Positions 52,200-62,697 of a stretch of DNA of 64,000 nt are shown here, in pieces; the stretch's first letter is position 1; every line of letters begins with the position of its first letter. Source of the stretch: Leucobacter salsicius M1-8 (lineage in GTDB: Bacteria > Actinomycetota > Actinomycetes > Actinomycetales > Microbacteriaceae); assembly GCF_000350525.1 (NCBI RefSeq), contig NZ_AOCN01000008.1:82483-146482 (forward strand), given 5' to 3'. The position numbers and the translations under genes were made by a program. The notes beneath the pieces were generated by a model. It did no database searches and was not told the DNA's origin. It worked only from the letters and a program-made list of their open reading frames with translations.

Positions 52200-52796
52200 A
52201 TGGCAAGACCCAGCACGCAGCAGCAGCGGCGCATCGAAGTGGTGCAGGCCGCACTCGACGCCGCGGCCGATCGAGGGCTGCGCAAGCTCTCTCTCACCGA
52301 CGTCGCCAACCAGGCTGGGGTCACCCGTGGGGCGCTGCTGTACTACTACGACGACCTGGACGCGATCCTCGTCGAGGCCCACGCGGCGGGCATGGCACGC
52401 GTCGGATCCGAACGTGCAGCGCTCGTGGAACGGGAGACGGGCGCTGCCGCGAAGCTCGACGCCGCGATCACCGCAGGGCTGCCAAGCGGCCCCGACGATG
52501 CCCTGATGCGGCTGCTCTACGAGTTCGACGTGCTCGCGGGCAAGTCACCGCTGCACGACGAACTCGTCCAGAAGCTCTATCAAGAACAGCTCGCGCTGTA
52601 CCGTGGCATTCTCGCGGCGGGCGTCGAGGCCGGCGACTTTACGCTCACCGGCCCGATCGACGACATTGCTATGAACTTCGTGGCACTCGAAGACGCGTTT
52701 GGGCTACACATCGTGGCGGGCGGCAGCATCACCGTCGCAGATGCTGAGCGCGCGATCCGGCTCTATGCCCAACAGTCGGGGGCACTGCTCGCCTAG
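52200..52796 (+). CDS. TetR-family transcriptional regulator
   Basis: 198 aa. The helix-turn-helix ALDAAADRGLRKLSLTDVANQAGVTRGALLYYYDDLDAILVEA is clear; the rest is a helical ligand-binding domain. CATACT lies seven bases before the ATG with no good ribosome site, so the message may be leaderless. It is divergent from the YtcJ-like amidohydrolase and shares the dyad at 52111-52148, which makes self-regulation and control of the amidohydrolase likely. Its stop directly abuts the convergent gene stop. Confidence 0.88.
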   Translation: MARPSTQQQRRIEVVQAALDAAADRGLRKLSLTDVANQAGVTRGALLYYYDDLDAILVEAHAAGMARVGSERAALVERETGAAAKLDAAITAGLPSGPDDALMRLLYEFDVLAGKSPLHDELVQKLYQEQLALYRGILAAGVEAGDFTLTGPIDDIAMNFVALEDAFGLHIVAGGSITVADAERAIRLYAQQSGALLA

Positions 52797-53342
52797 CTAG
52801 TGAATCAGCGCCTTCAGCAGCATGATGCTCAGGCCGAGCAGGGCCGTGAGGCCTCCCGCTGCGATCCGGATCGATCTGCGCCGTGTCCAGCCACCCGTGC
52901 CGAAGTAACCGAGCAACCCCAGCAGCGCGACGTCGATCCACAGCGCCGTCCAGGTCGCGGTGTCGCCCGAGATGAAGCCGAGCACACCGAGCAACACGAT
53001 ACCGAGCGGCAGAATCGCCACGAAGAGGATCCCCGAGGAATGGGCGACCGCGTGGCGCACGGCGCGGCGTAGCGCCCCCGCCTCCTGGCGCGAAAGCCCG
53101 TAGGGATGCTCCGCCTCCGCCGCGGGGTCGGCCTCGCTCAGCTGCGCGATGACGTGCGCAAACACGTGGGCCACCCAGAACACGACAACCGTGGTGCCCA
53201 CCTTGATGAAGGTCTCCCACGAGCTCTGCTCACCGCGCGCCACCACGATGAGCATGGCCGACACCAGGAGCAGGCCGTAGATCGCCGATTCCGACACGAG
53301 ATTGCGGCGCAGGTCTCGCGGGGTCGGCGATTCTACAGACAT
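52797..53342 (-). CDS. hypothetical membrane protein
   Basis: 181 aa with five hydrophobic helices (LVSESAIYGLLLVSAMLIVV, VGTTVVVFWVAHVFAHVIAQL, SSGILFVAILPLGIVLLGVLGF, TALWIDVALLGLLGYF and GGLTALLGLSIMLLKALI). A conserved-looking HVFAHVIAQ motif contains two His. I do not recognise a characterised family. It is encoded just after the large surface-protein locus on the same strand (four bases between) and convergent with the TetR gene. Confidence 0.75.
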   Translation of the reverse strand: MSVESPTPRDLRRNLVSESAIYGLLLVSAMLIVVARGEQSSWETFIKVGTTVVVFWVAHVFAHVIAQLSEADPAAEAEHPYGLSRQEAGALRRAVRHAVAHSSGILFVAILPLGIVLLGVLGFISGDTATWTALWIDVALLGLLGYFGTGGWTRRRSIRIAAGGLTALLGLSIMLLKALIH

Positions 53343-53346
53343 GCGG

Positions 53347-56300
53347 TCAGCTTACGTCGTTAGGGCCTCGCGATCGCACCCGGGCGAGCACCACCGCGGC
53401 GCCACCGAGCAGCAGCATGATTGCGCCCACCGTTGCCGCGAGCCCACCGCTCGCACCGCCGGTGTTCGTCAGCTCAGTCGCCGCGGGAGGCATGTTGACG
53501 CTGCCAGCGCCCTCGGGCCCACCGTCGACCCCTGCGTCTGCCGACGCGGAGCCCGCTTCCGGCCCGCCAGTCGGGGTCTCAGGAGTCACGGGTTCTTCCG
53601 GAGTCCCCGGCTCGTTCGGATCCTCGGGCTCTTCAGGCTTCTCGCCCGGCAGCGCGCACAGGTCCTCGATCGACGGGAACGTCACCGTGCGGGTGGCACT
53701 CTTGCGATCCGGCGCGAGGACCCAGTCACCCTTCATCCACTCCGCGGTGTCTTGCAGAATGTACCCGGGCAGTGTGTAGGCGGTCAGCACGACCGTCTCG
53801 CCCGGCTCCATCTTGCCCTGCACGTCGTACCAAACTCCCGGCACCATGATCACGGTGAGGTCAGGCATCTTGACGACGCCCGCCACACACTCGGGATCGG
53901 GGAGGCCCGGCAGCGGAGGAACTTCGATGTCACCGGGTGAGGGATCCGGATCAATGCCTTCAGCATTCGAAGCGCCGGTCGCCCCGGCAGCGGGCCCGCC
54001 CTCGACCGGCGGGATCTCACCGTCGGCGTGACTGTTACTGTCGACCCCCGCGCCTGCGCCCGGGCCGCCGTCGCAGTCGCGCGGCGGGTGGAACGTGATT
54101 GTGAAGGTCGCGCTCAGCCCGTCGGCGGCGAACACCCAGCCCTGCGCGTTGACTCGACCGAGTTTACGTCCATCGTCGGCGGTCACCGTGATGACGATCG
54201 ACGAGCCCACTGCGGCCGTGCCGGTGTAGGTGTAGGTTAGCCCCGGGGTTACCGGAAGCCTGAACTCGGGCACCCGGTTCGGGTCGTCACAGGTCGGCCC
54301 CGACCACAGGGGCCGGTCGGGCGAGATCAGCGGCTCGGTGGGCTCGGTGGGCTCGGTGGGCGGACAGTTCATCTCGGGGAACTTGATCGTCAGCGTGGCC
54401 GTTTTGCCGTCCTTGCTGATGCTCCAGTGGCGGCCCATCGAGCTGTTGCGCAGCCAGTACCCGTCCTTTGCCACTGCCGTAACGACCACGGTGGAACCGG
54501 CCTTCACCTCACCCACGTACGAGTAATCGATGCCTTCGGTCTCGACAAGCTCGAAAGTGGGTGGCGTGTGGTTGCCGTCGGGCGAGCAGACGCCGGTCGT
54601 ATAGTTCACGTCGGGAATCGCAAACTTCTTGGTGTCACAGGTCGGAAAATGAATCGTAAAGCTCGCGCTCTGGCCGTCGGCCGCGAGCGTCCAGTCCTTC
54701 GGCACGACGAGCTCGTAGCCGGGCTGCGGCGCGGCCGTAATGGTCACCGATCCACCGGGCACCACATCACCAGTGATCGTGTAAACAATGCCCGGGGTCA
54801 CGGGCAGGTTGATCCACGGCGGTGCAACGCAGCCGTCGCCGTCAGGGCCCCACACGGGCTTTTCGATCTCTGCGGGGTCGAGAGGGATCGCGGTAAACGT
54901 GTTGTCGCAGAAGCGCTCGGCTCCGGGAGCGCCGGTGCAGGCCTCGTTGCTGAGGTAGCGGTCTCCCCCACCCCGGTCGACGTTGACGTTCACCGTGTAG
55001 GTCAGCTCGAGCCACTCGCCTGCGGGGAGCGATCCCTGCCACGAGATCTTGCCGTCAGCGACGGGCACGACGACACCGATTGGGTCGTGGGTGCGCGTGA
55101 GCATGACGTCGCCCACGAGGGTCGCGTCGTCGATCACACGCGCGAGATCGTCAATCACCGAGATCGGCGTCTTCGCGGTCCACGAACCGGGCCCGGGGTT
55201 GGTGACGCGCACCTTATAGGTGATGTCGTCACCGCGGGTCACGGTCGAACCCACCGACTGGGTCTTTGAGATCGTGGGCCGCGGGCCCGCGATCCGGTGC
55301 GATGTCTCGCAGGGTCGCGCGTCGGTGCCACACCCATCGGGCATGGTGGCCGCCCCGCTACCGGGCAGCGCAGTGCCGGTCGCCCGGTTGAGCAGCGTGC
55401 CGGTGTGCACGTCCTCCGGGATCTTGACGGTGTAGGTGATGGTGGTCTTGCCCGTGCCGTGCAGTTCGATGCGTGGGGTGACGATCGTGCCGTCGATCAC
55501 CTCAAGCTTCGTCTTCGGGCCGTTGCCGATCTGCAGCATCACGTCACCCTGCAGATCAGAAACGTTCAGTACCCGCGAGAGGTCGTCAGTGAGCTGCACG
55601 CCGGGAACCGGCCAGCCGCCGACCGCCCAGGCTGAGACAACGTATGTGTATACCTGCCCCGGGCGCATGTTGGCACCGTTGTTGAGCTTCGTACCCTGAT
55701 CGTTGAACACGGCCTTCGACATCTGCCACTTTTCTCCGATGGGAATCTCAAGAGAGGGGCACACAGTGATGACGCTCGAGGGCAGATTGGCGTTGCGGCT
55801 GTCGCCCTCGGCGCAGGCCATGCCATTGAGCCACAGGTCAGTCGCGATGCCGTCGGCAACGTTCTTCACCGTCACCGAGAAACTGATGGATCGGGACGCG
55901 CCTGCCGCGAGACCACCGGTCCAGGAGAGCACCCCGTTCTCGATCTTCGCGCCCACCGATGGCTGACCGACGAGCACGGAGTCGTCGAGAATGTCGGTGA
56001 GATCCTTGGTCAACGTGACCGGGTTGCCGCCCGCCCAATCCGACGCGACGTTCCAGTCGCCCCCGCCCGGGTTGTGCATCGTGACCGTGTAGGTCACCCG
56101 CTCGCCCGCACGCAGCGGATCGTTGGGGCGCGGTGACTTCGACCACGACAGTTCAGCCTCGAGTTCTGGATACACCTGAATCATCGCCGAGGTCGTCGAA
56201 TCGCACTTGTTCACGACGCCCTCGGGGCCGCGCGTATCGCCCGAGACGCATGCCTGGTTTACGAGTGACTCGTCACCCGTGTACCGATCTGACACGGTGA

Positions 56301-59300
56301 CCTGGTACTTCATGGTCTTCGTGGCACCGGCCTTGAGCGCAAACTCGTGCGTGAGCTGACCGTTGACGGGTGCCGCGAAGGCCGCGCATCCGTAGATGAA
56401 ACAGCCGTCGGTGCTGCCAGCCTTCCACGCGGCGTCATCGAGTACGGCGCTCAGGTCGTCGCTGAAGCTGACAAGGTTGGCCGCCATCCGTTCGTCTTGT
56501 CGTTCCAGTCGCCCCTACCGGGGTTTTTCACTGTGACCGTGTATTCGAGGACGTCGCCGGGGCGCGCCTCAGCGGCCTGCGGGTTCGTCGTGTTCGCGAC
56601 GGTCTTCTTGATCTCGAGTTCGGGGTGCTGCAGTTCGAGCTCGGTCTCCACGTCACCGCATACCTTGATGCTGGGCTGACCGTTGCCGGGTTCGCCCGAT
56701 GCGCAGGCCTCGTTCTTCAACGTTGCACCGGTCGGGTAGTCGTTGCTGACCTCCACGCGGTAGCTGAAGAAGTGCGATTTACCTGCATCGAGTGCGAACG
56801 TGTGCGAAGCCACGTTGTTCTCGAGCTTGTCGACCGGCTTGCAGTAGTACTGGTTCCAGCCGCCCGAGCCGCAGTGGCGGTCTCCATTCGTTCCCTGACC
56901 CACATCTCCGACCAGCAGGGCGTGGCCGCCGAGCCCCGCCAGGTCGGTGGTAAACGTCACACGCTTATCGCTGGCCCAGCCGTTGCTTGCGGCCAGCGTC
57001 CAGTCGCCGCCGCCCGCCGGGTTCGTCACGGTGACGTCGTATTGCAGGTGATCACCGGCGCGCACCGGGCCGTTTACGTCACCCTTAATCTTCGTGACCG
57101 TGGGGCCCGAGATCTCGAGACCGGGGTGCAACATTTCAACCGTATTGTCGAACGACGTGCGCACCTCGACCGGGGCCTGACCGTTGCCGGGGTCCCCGAA
57201 ACAATGGCTTCGTTGAGCAGACGCTGGTCACCGACCGTGAAATCGTTCTTGACTTTGACTCGGTAGTTGAACATGTGGGTGGCCCCGGCAGCCAACGGGA
57301 AGGTGTGCTTGGCCGCACTACCCACCAGGGAGTCCACTGGGAGGCAGTAATAGGTGTCCCACTTCGTCGCTTCACATCGACCTCGGCCTTGCGTACTCTG
57401 ACGCACCCCTGAAATCAATACCGCATCGTCGAGCATGCCCGACAGGTCAGTGGTGAACGTCAAACGGGTATCACTCGCCATGCCGTCGCCCGTTGGCGCA
57501 GTCCAGTCACCACCGCCCTCGGGGTTGGTGACCGCAACGTAGTAGTGGATTTCCTCGCCCGCGCGTACCTTCTCACCGACCTGCAACCTGCGTTCGGGGC
57601 CACCCGAGATCACGCTGGCACTCGAATCCGAAATGCGTACGTCGGGGTGCAGCACCGCGACCGTGTGATCAAACGCGGTTCGGGCTTCAACCCCGGTCGC
57701 CCCGTTGCCCGGCTCGCCCGCCACGATCACTTCGTGGCCCAGCTGCTGGTTGCCCACCACAAAGTTGTTGGTGACTCTGACCCGATAGTTGAAGTAGTGC
57801 GTGGCCCCGGCTTCGAGGGGGAACGTGTGCCTTGCGACACCGCCCACCAGCGAGTCGACGGGCTTGCAGTAGTTGCTGTCCCAGCCGGTCGGGCCGCAAT
57901 AACCGCGGGGAATGGTTCCCTGGCGCACACCCGATACCAGCACGGTGTCGTCGAGCAGCTCCGAGAGGCCAGCGGTGAACGTCAACCGTTTGTCGCTCGC
58001 CGCACCATCGTTGCTCGGCGCGGTCCAGTCACCGCCTCCCGCGGGGTTTTCCACCGCGACGTGGAACTGGATTTCTTCGCCGGCACGAACGGTTTCGCCC
58101 GGCTGCAGCTCACGTTCCGCACCCTTGGTCAGCACGGTCGCGACCGAGTTAGCGATCGTGACGCTCGGATGCAGCACCTCCACCGAGTTTGCAAACGCGG
58201 TGCGATGCTCAACACTGGGCTACCCGTTGCCGGGATCGCCGGTGACGATGGCTTCGTTGGACAGCTGCTGGTCGCCAAGCAAGAAGTCGTTCGTGGCTTT
58301 GACGCGGTAACTGAAGTAGTGCGTGGCACCTGCGTTGAGTGCGAACGAGTGGGTAGCGACCCCGTCGACCAGCGTATCGACCGGTTTACAGTAGTTCAGG
58401 TTTCCATCCCGTGGGGCCACAGTTTGATGCTCCGCGGGTGCTCTGGCGCACGCCTGAAACAAGAACCGTGTCGTCGAGCAAGCCAGCCAGCCAGGTCGAT
58501 CGTAAACGTCAGCCGTTTGTCGTCTGCCCAACCATTTGCAGCTGCGGCAGTCCAGTCTGCGCCCACTCCGTCCGCGCCGAAGGGGTTCGCCACGGCAACG
58601 TGGTACTGCAGCGTTTCGCCCGCACGCACACGGTCGCCCGGCTGCAGCGGGCGCGCCTCGCCCCCGCTCACCACTGACACCACTGAATTGGCGATCTCGG
58701 CCTTGGGGTGCAGCACGGTGACGTCGTCATTGAACGACGCCTGCGCCGCTACAGGTGCGCCGCCACCGTTCGCCGCGCCCTGCACGGAGGCGTGATTGAC
58801 GAGGAGTTGATCACCGGTGAGAACGTCATTGTCGATCTGCACCCGGTAGCTGAAGTAGTGCGTGGCTCCCGCTGCCAGCGCAAAGGTGTGTGTTGCGGCG
58901 CTGCCCACCTGTGACTCGACGGGCAGACAATAGTTGCCGTTCCACCCTGTGGGGCCGCAATAGTTTGACGCACGCGTGCTCTGACTCACTCCTGATACCA
59001 GCACCGAATCATCGAGCAACTCGGCGAGGTCGGTCGAAAATACCAGGGGAGCATCCTTCGTCCAGGCATCGGAAGACAGGTTCTTGACGGCCACGTGGCC
59101 CTGCAGCACGTCACCGGCGCGAATGGGCCCGGACGTACCGACGGTCGACGAGATGCGTGACACGACCGAAGTGAGCTCGAGCGCACCCGTCGGGTCGACC
59201 GTAACCTCGGGCACCCCGAGCGTCGGCGGGTTCACCGCGGCTGGCTGCGCGGCCGGCGTGAACGGCGAATCTCCCGAGACACGCTGCGACGTCGCACCCG

Positions 59301-59507
59301 CTGCGGAGGCATCAGTCGCGCTCGCGGCCGGATCCGGGACAGGGGCCGTCGCTCCTGCGGGGGTGGTGAGCACCACCCCCGAGAGCAGAGGAATCACCGC
59401 AAAAGCAGTGCTGTGGCCTTGCGGCCGCGCGATCCGGATCGAGAATCTCGCCCCTCGTCGCTGCGTGTTTTGCCAATCGCGCCTGACGGATTCGCACCGT
59501 TCCTCAC
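53347..59507 (-). pseudogene. giant LPxTG-like repeat surface protein gene, frameshifted
   Basis: One coding locus of about 6.2 kb. A GTG at 59507 begins an N-terminus that, after a one-base shift in an AAAA tract (59401-59404), gives a signal peptide (ATALL-FAVIPLLSGVVLTTPAGATA). Five tandem units of about 165 residues follow (59170 to about 56640), each with RAGExxxxHVAVxNPxGGGDWT, LLDDTVLVSGVRQ, CGPTGW-x4-YC, AGATHYFxYRV and GDPGNG segments. The frame breaks at 58482-58493 (extra GCCA), 58401-58403 (+1), 57193-57199 (-1) and 56483-56492 (-1), and TAG replaces a Gln codon at 58220-58222. The 1046-residue C-terminal part (53347-56487) is open: further DUF11-like domains, a Pro/Glu-rich spacer, the LTNTG sorting signal, a helix and a basic tail. 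Probably decayed or phase-off; assembly error is the main alternative. Confidence 0.8.
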
Positions 59508-59752
59508 CCCACCCCTGAGTCGGCAGATGGTTGGGCTCCCCACGAGCCCGCGCGCAACGGCACAAGGAAACAAGCGCGGGATTGGCGACAGTACTCCTGG
59601 CGCGCATGCCGCGACGCCAGTTCAGGTACTGCCGGACTGTACCAAAACCGCCCAGAAGCCTAACAGCTGTTCGTCATCTCGGACAATCCTCGGCGGCGGC
59701 TGTGCTCCCCTCGAGCAACGGGGGCGTAGCGTCCCGCACTAAACTCGACCAC

Positions 59753-60475
59753 ATGACTGAAATCAGCGCGCAGGCTTTCATCGGCGAGGGCGTTACCGTG
59801 GGCGACAACGTGAAGATCGGCCCCGGCGCAGTGATTCTGGGCCCGTGCGTCATCGAGGATGGCGTCTACATCGGGCCCGGCGCGCAGATCGGCGCACCGC
59901 CCGAGATGTCGAGCCTGCCGCAGAACGCAGCCTGGGCCGGCGACCTGCAGCACGCGGGCGTGCGCATCTGCGCGGGCGCCGTCGTGCGCGAAGGGGCCGT
60001 GATTCACCAGGGCACCTACCGGGAGACCACCGTGGGCCCGCGCAGCTGGGTGCTCACGCGCGCCTACCTCGCGCACGACGTGTTGCTCGGTGCCGACGCC
60101 ACGGTCTCGGCGGGCGTCTCGGTCGGCGGCCACTGCGAGATCGGCGACCGAGTGAACATCGGCATGAACGCGGTCATTCACCAAAGACGTGTCATTGCAC
60201 CCGGCGCCATGGTCGGCATGGGCACGCCCGTAACCCGCGATGTGCCCCCGTTCGCCAAGGTGTACGGCACTCCGCCCCGAATCGCGGGCGTGAATGACGT
60301 TGGCGTAGAACGTGCTGGCCACGATGCTGCACTCGCCGAAATTCTACGATCACACTACGCAGCAGGCGAATTCTTCACTAGCGGGCTACCTGAAGATCTG
60401 GGATCGCTGAGCGAGGCCGCCGAGTGGTGGGCTGCACACGACGACTTGCGACCCACCTCAGTTTCCATGCAGTGA
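59753..60475 (+). CDS. hexapeptide-repeat acyltransferase (LpxA-like)
   Basis: 240 aa from ATG 59753. A left-handed beta-helix: repeated [LIV]-G-x4 turns (AFIGEGVTVGDNVKIGPGAVILGPCVIEDGVYIGPGAQIGAPPE), GAVVREGAVIHQGTY, GADATVSAGVSVGGHCEIGDRVNIGMNAVIH; then a short helical C-terminus. The closest look is UDP-GlcNAc O-acyltransferase (LpxA-like), but lipid A is absent in this phylum, so the substrate is probably a sugar nucleotide or amino acid in surface glycan work. It precedes an ABC glycan exporter by 97 bp. Confidence 0.8.
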   Translation: MTEISAQAFIGEGVTVGDNVKIGPGAVILGPCVIEDGVYIGPGAQIGAPPEMSSLPQNAAWAGDLQHAGVRICAGAVVREGAVIHQGTYRETTVGPRSWVLTRAYLAHDVLLGADATVSAGVSVGGHCEIGDRVNIGMNAVIHQRRVIAPGAMVGMGTPVTRDVPPFAKVYGTPPRIAGVNDVGVERAGHDAALAEILRSHYAAGEFFTSGLPEDLGSLSEAAEWWAAHDDLRPTSVSMQ

Positions 60476-60572
60476 CGACAACACTTCGCTATCATCTCGG
60501 CGTCATGGCGCTATTGCCGGCAGCCCACCTCACCCGGTAACACCCCAGCGAGAGGAAGTAGACTCAACGATC

Positions 60573-61439
60573 GTGACTTATGAAGCAGCGCTCACTGACC
60601 CGGAGTTTCAGACTCCGGGCAAGAGCAAGGGGCTCTGGGACGTCTTTGGACAGCGATACCTTCTATCCCTGCTCCTAAAGAAGGGCGTCGCAACCCGCTA
60701 CTACGGCTCGGTACTGGGCTGGGTGTGGTCGTACCTTCGACCAGCAGCCCAATTCCTCATGTACTACCTGGTCATTGGTGTGCTTCTCGGGGCTGACCGA
60801 GGAATGAAGCTATTCCCGATCTATCTATTTTGCGGAATCATCACGGTCAACCTGTTCAGCGAGGCACTGCGAACTACTACAACTTCGATCGTAGGTAACG
60901 CTTCTCTCGTGAAGAAGCTGTACCTTCCTCGGGAACTTTTCCCCGTTGCTTCAGTGGGTATCGCGTATGTTCACTTCTTACCTCAGGCGATAGTTCTTCT
61001 AGGGATTTGCCTTCTCCTTGGATGGACTTTCACGTGGATGCAGCTGTTTGCCCTTTTTCTCGGGCTGCTGATTGTTCTTACGTTTGCACTCGGTCTGGGC
61101 CTGTTCTTCGGTTCGATAAACGTTGCGTACCGTGACGCTGGAAACTTTGTAGACCTAATCCTCATGTTTGCAACCTGGGCTTCACCCGTTCTTTACCCTG
61201 CTTCGCTCTTGCAAGCAAAGGTGCCGGAGTGGGTGTTTCAGATTTATATGGTCAATCCTGTGACAGCGACTGTGGAGCTCTTCCACAACGTCTTTTGGCT
61301 TCCACTTGCACCTGGATCTGACCGGCCTGAGCACCTCCTAACGAACGCGTTTATCGCGCTTGGGATCGCTCTTGCTACGCTGGCTCTTGGTCAGCTCACG
61401 TTCCGAAAGTTGGAGGGGAATTTTGCCCAGAACCTCTAA
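60573..61439 (+). CDS. polysaccharide ABC exporter permease (Wzm/TagG-like)
   Basis: 288 aa from GTG 60573. An ABC-2 type permease with six hydrophobic helices: the N-terminal amphipathic VFGQRYLLSLLLKKGVATRYYGSVLGWVWSYLRPA, then NASLVKKLYLPRELFPVASV and VAYRDAGNFVDLILMFATWASPVLYPASLL, as in TagG/Wzm/RfbA exporters. It moves a lipid-linked polysaccharide across the membrane with the ATPase encoded next. GC content is clearly below that of the rest of the window, which suggests transfer. The downstream start lies inside this gene. Confidence 0.9.
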   Translation: MTYEAALTDPEFQTPGKSKGLWDVFGQRYLLSLLLKKGVATRYYGSVLGWVWSYLRPAAQFLMYYLVIGVLLGADRGMKLFPIYLFCGIITVNLFSEALRTTTTSIVGNASLVKKLYLPRELFPVASVGIAYVHFLPQAIVLLGICLLLGWTFTWMQLFALFLGLLIVLTFALGLGLFFGSINVAYRDAGNFVDLILMFATWASPVLYPASLLQAKVPEWVFQIYMVNPVTATVELFHNVFWLPLAPGSDRPEHLLTNAFIALGIALATLALGQLTFRKLEGNFAQNL

Positions 61440-62568
61440 TTCGCAAACCAGCTTGGCAGAGAAGCCAGCCATTGTCTTCAGCAACGTAACCAAGTCATTT
61501 ACGCTGAAGCATAATGAGTCTTTCAAAGAGTTCTTCATCGCCTTCTTTAAGCGCGAAAAACTGAGTTCAGAGTTTAAGGCCGTAGACGACCTGACGCTTC
61601 AGGTCCCCGCGGGGCAGTCAGTCGCGCTGATGGGGCGTAATGGCTCAGGGAAATCAACGACTTTGAAGCTGCTATCTGGAGTGATGCTCCCCGACAGCGG
61701 GTGGGTCCGCACCCGGGGCCGCATCGCTGGCCTCATTGAGGTGACCGCGGGGTTCAACCCGAATCTGACAGGTCGGGACAACGTATTTCTCAATGCGGCC
61801 ATTCTCGGGATGACTAAGAAGGAAACTGAGCAGCGGTTTCAAGATATTCTCGATTTCTCAGAAATTGGCGAGTTCATCGACACCGAAGTTAAGCACTATT
61901 CTTCAGGCATGCGTGCACGCTTGGCGTTCGCTGTGGCTGTGCACACCGAGCTAGATGTACTACTAGTCGACGAGGTGCTATCCGTCGGCGACGCGGCTTT
62001 CCGTAAGAAGTGTGCTGAGCGCATGCAGGAGCTACGCGCCCAGGGCAAAACGATGTTTGTGGTGAGCCATAGCTCAAGCCAGGTAAAGGAGCTGTGCGAG
62101 CGGGGGGTCGTCCTCGACAAGGGACGCGTGGTTTTTGATGGCCCGATCAATGAGGCTGTCAAGTTCATCACTCCCCCTGTGGTAAAAGGCCACAAGTTTG
62201 AAATTGTTGGCCCGATACGCGAGTTCTACGACCGCAACCCCTCGGCCTATGGCAAACCGCTCGGTCCTGAAACCATCATCAGTGAGAATGGTGGCGGATT
62301 GATGCAAGAGTTCAGCAAGGGCATCATTACCCATTCGTTTGCTGCTGACCCTTCGAATGCTACTTTTGGTCAGGGGAAGAGCATGCTGCTCACTGCTTAT
62401 CGCCAGGCCGGTGGCCCGGCCGGGGAGTGGGGCTTCATCGCCGGTCCTCCATTTGGTTCGTTGAAAGACGATGGTGCACGTTCCCGAGCATTTCAATTTG
62501 GGGTCGTCGAAGTAACTATCAAAAATGGACTCCGGTTTATTCCAAATGTAATTACCCCGGCTATTTAG
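61423..62568 (+). CDS. polysaccharide ABC exporter ATPase with LGFP-like tail (Wzt/TagH-like)
   Basis: 381 aa from TTG 61423, with GGAGGGG upstream and a 17-bp overlap with the permease gene. ATPase domain residues about 13-245: Walker A MGRNGSGKSTTLKLLSG, the extended GRIAGLIEVTAGFNPNLTGRDNV region, the signature HYSSGMRARLAFAVAVH, Walker B VLLVDEVLSVGD and the switch His in VVSHSSS. The last 125 residues are not a usual Wzt carbohydrate-binding domain: YGKPLGPETIISENGGGLMQEFSKGIITHS and GEWGFIAGPPFGSLKDDGARSRAFQFGVV look like two LGFP repeats. The tail may read out the glycan or contact the cell wall machinery (inference). GC content is low. Confidence 0.88.
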   Translation: MPRTSNSQTSLAEKPAIVFSNVTKSFTLKHNESFKEFFIAFFKREKLSSEFKAVDDLTLQVPAGQSVALMGRNGSGKSTTLKLLSGVMLPDSGWVRTRGRIAGLIEVTAGFNPNLTGRDNVFLNAAILGMTKKETEQRFQDILDFSEIGEFIDTEVKHYSSGMRARLAFAVAVHTELDVLLVDEVLSVGDAAFRKKCAERMQELRAQGKTMFVVSHSSSQVKELCERGVVLDKGRVVFDGPINEAVKFITPPVVKGHKFEIVGPIREFYDRNPSAYGKPLGPETIISENGGGLMQEFSKGIITHSFAADPSNATFGQGKSMLLTAYRQAGGPAGEWGFIAGPPFGSLKDDGARSRAFQFGVVEVTIKNGLRFIPNVITPAI

Positions 62569-62697
62569 CAATTATGGATTGCTTGGAGACCTGATCCATC
62601 AGAATCTCCATGGTATCCAGGCCCCTCTACCCTCCATAGTTGATGCTTCTTTACTCGCGGACCTGAACGGGTCTGCTGAAGGACGGTCCTATAGATG
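62569..62697. other. spacer between glycan exporter and IS110 transposase
   Basis: 129 bp with no gene. It must contain one end of the IS110 element and the last genomic bases after the exporter gene. No terminal repeat is visible to place the junction. Confidence 0.4.

Noticed and set aside
56640..59170. CRISPR-like array in the surface-protein region
   Set aside because: The repeats are about 500-bp protein-domain repeats that diverge along their length, not short identical repeats with unique spacers, and no cas gene is near.
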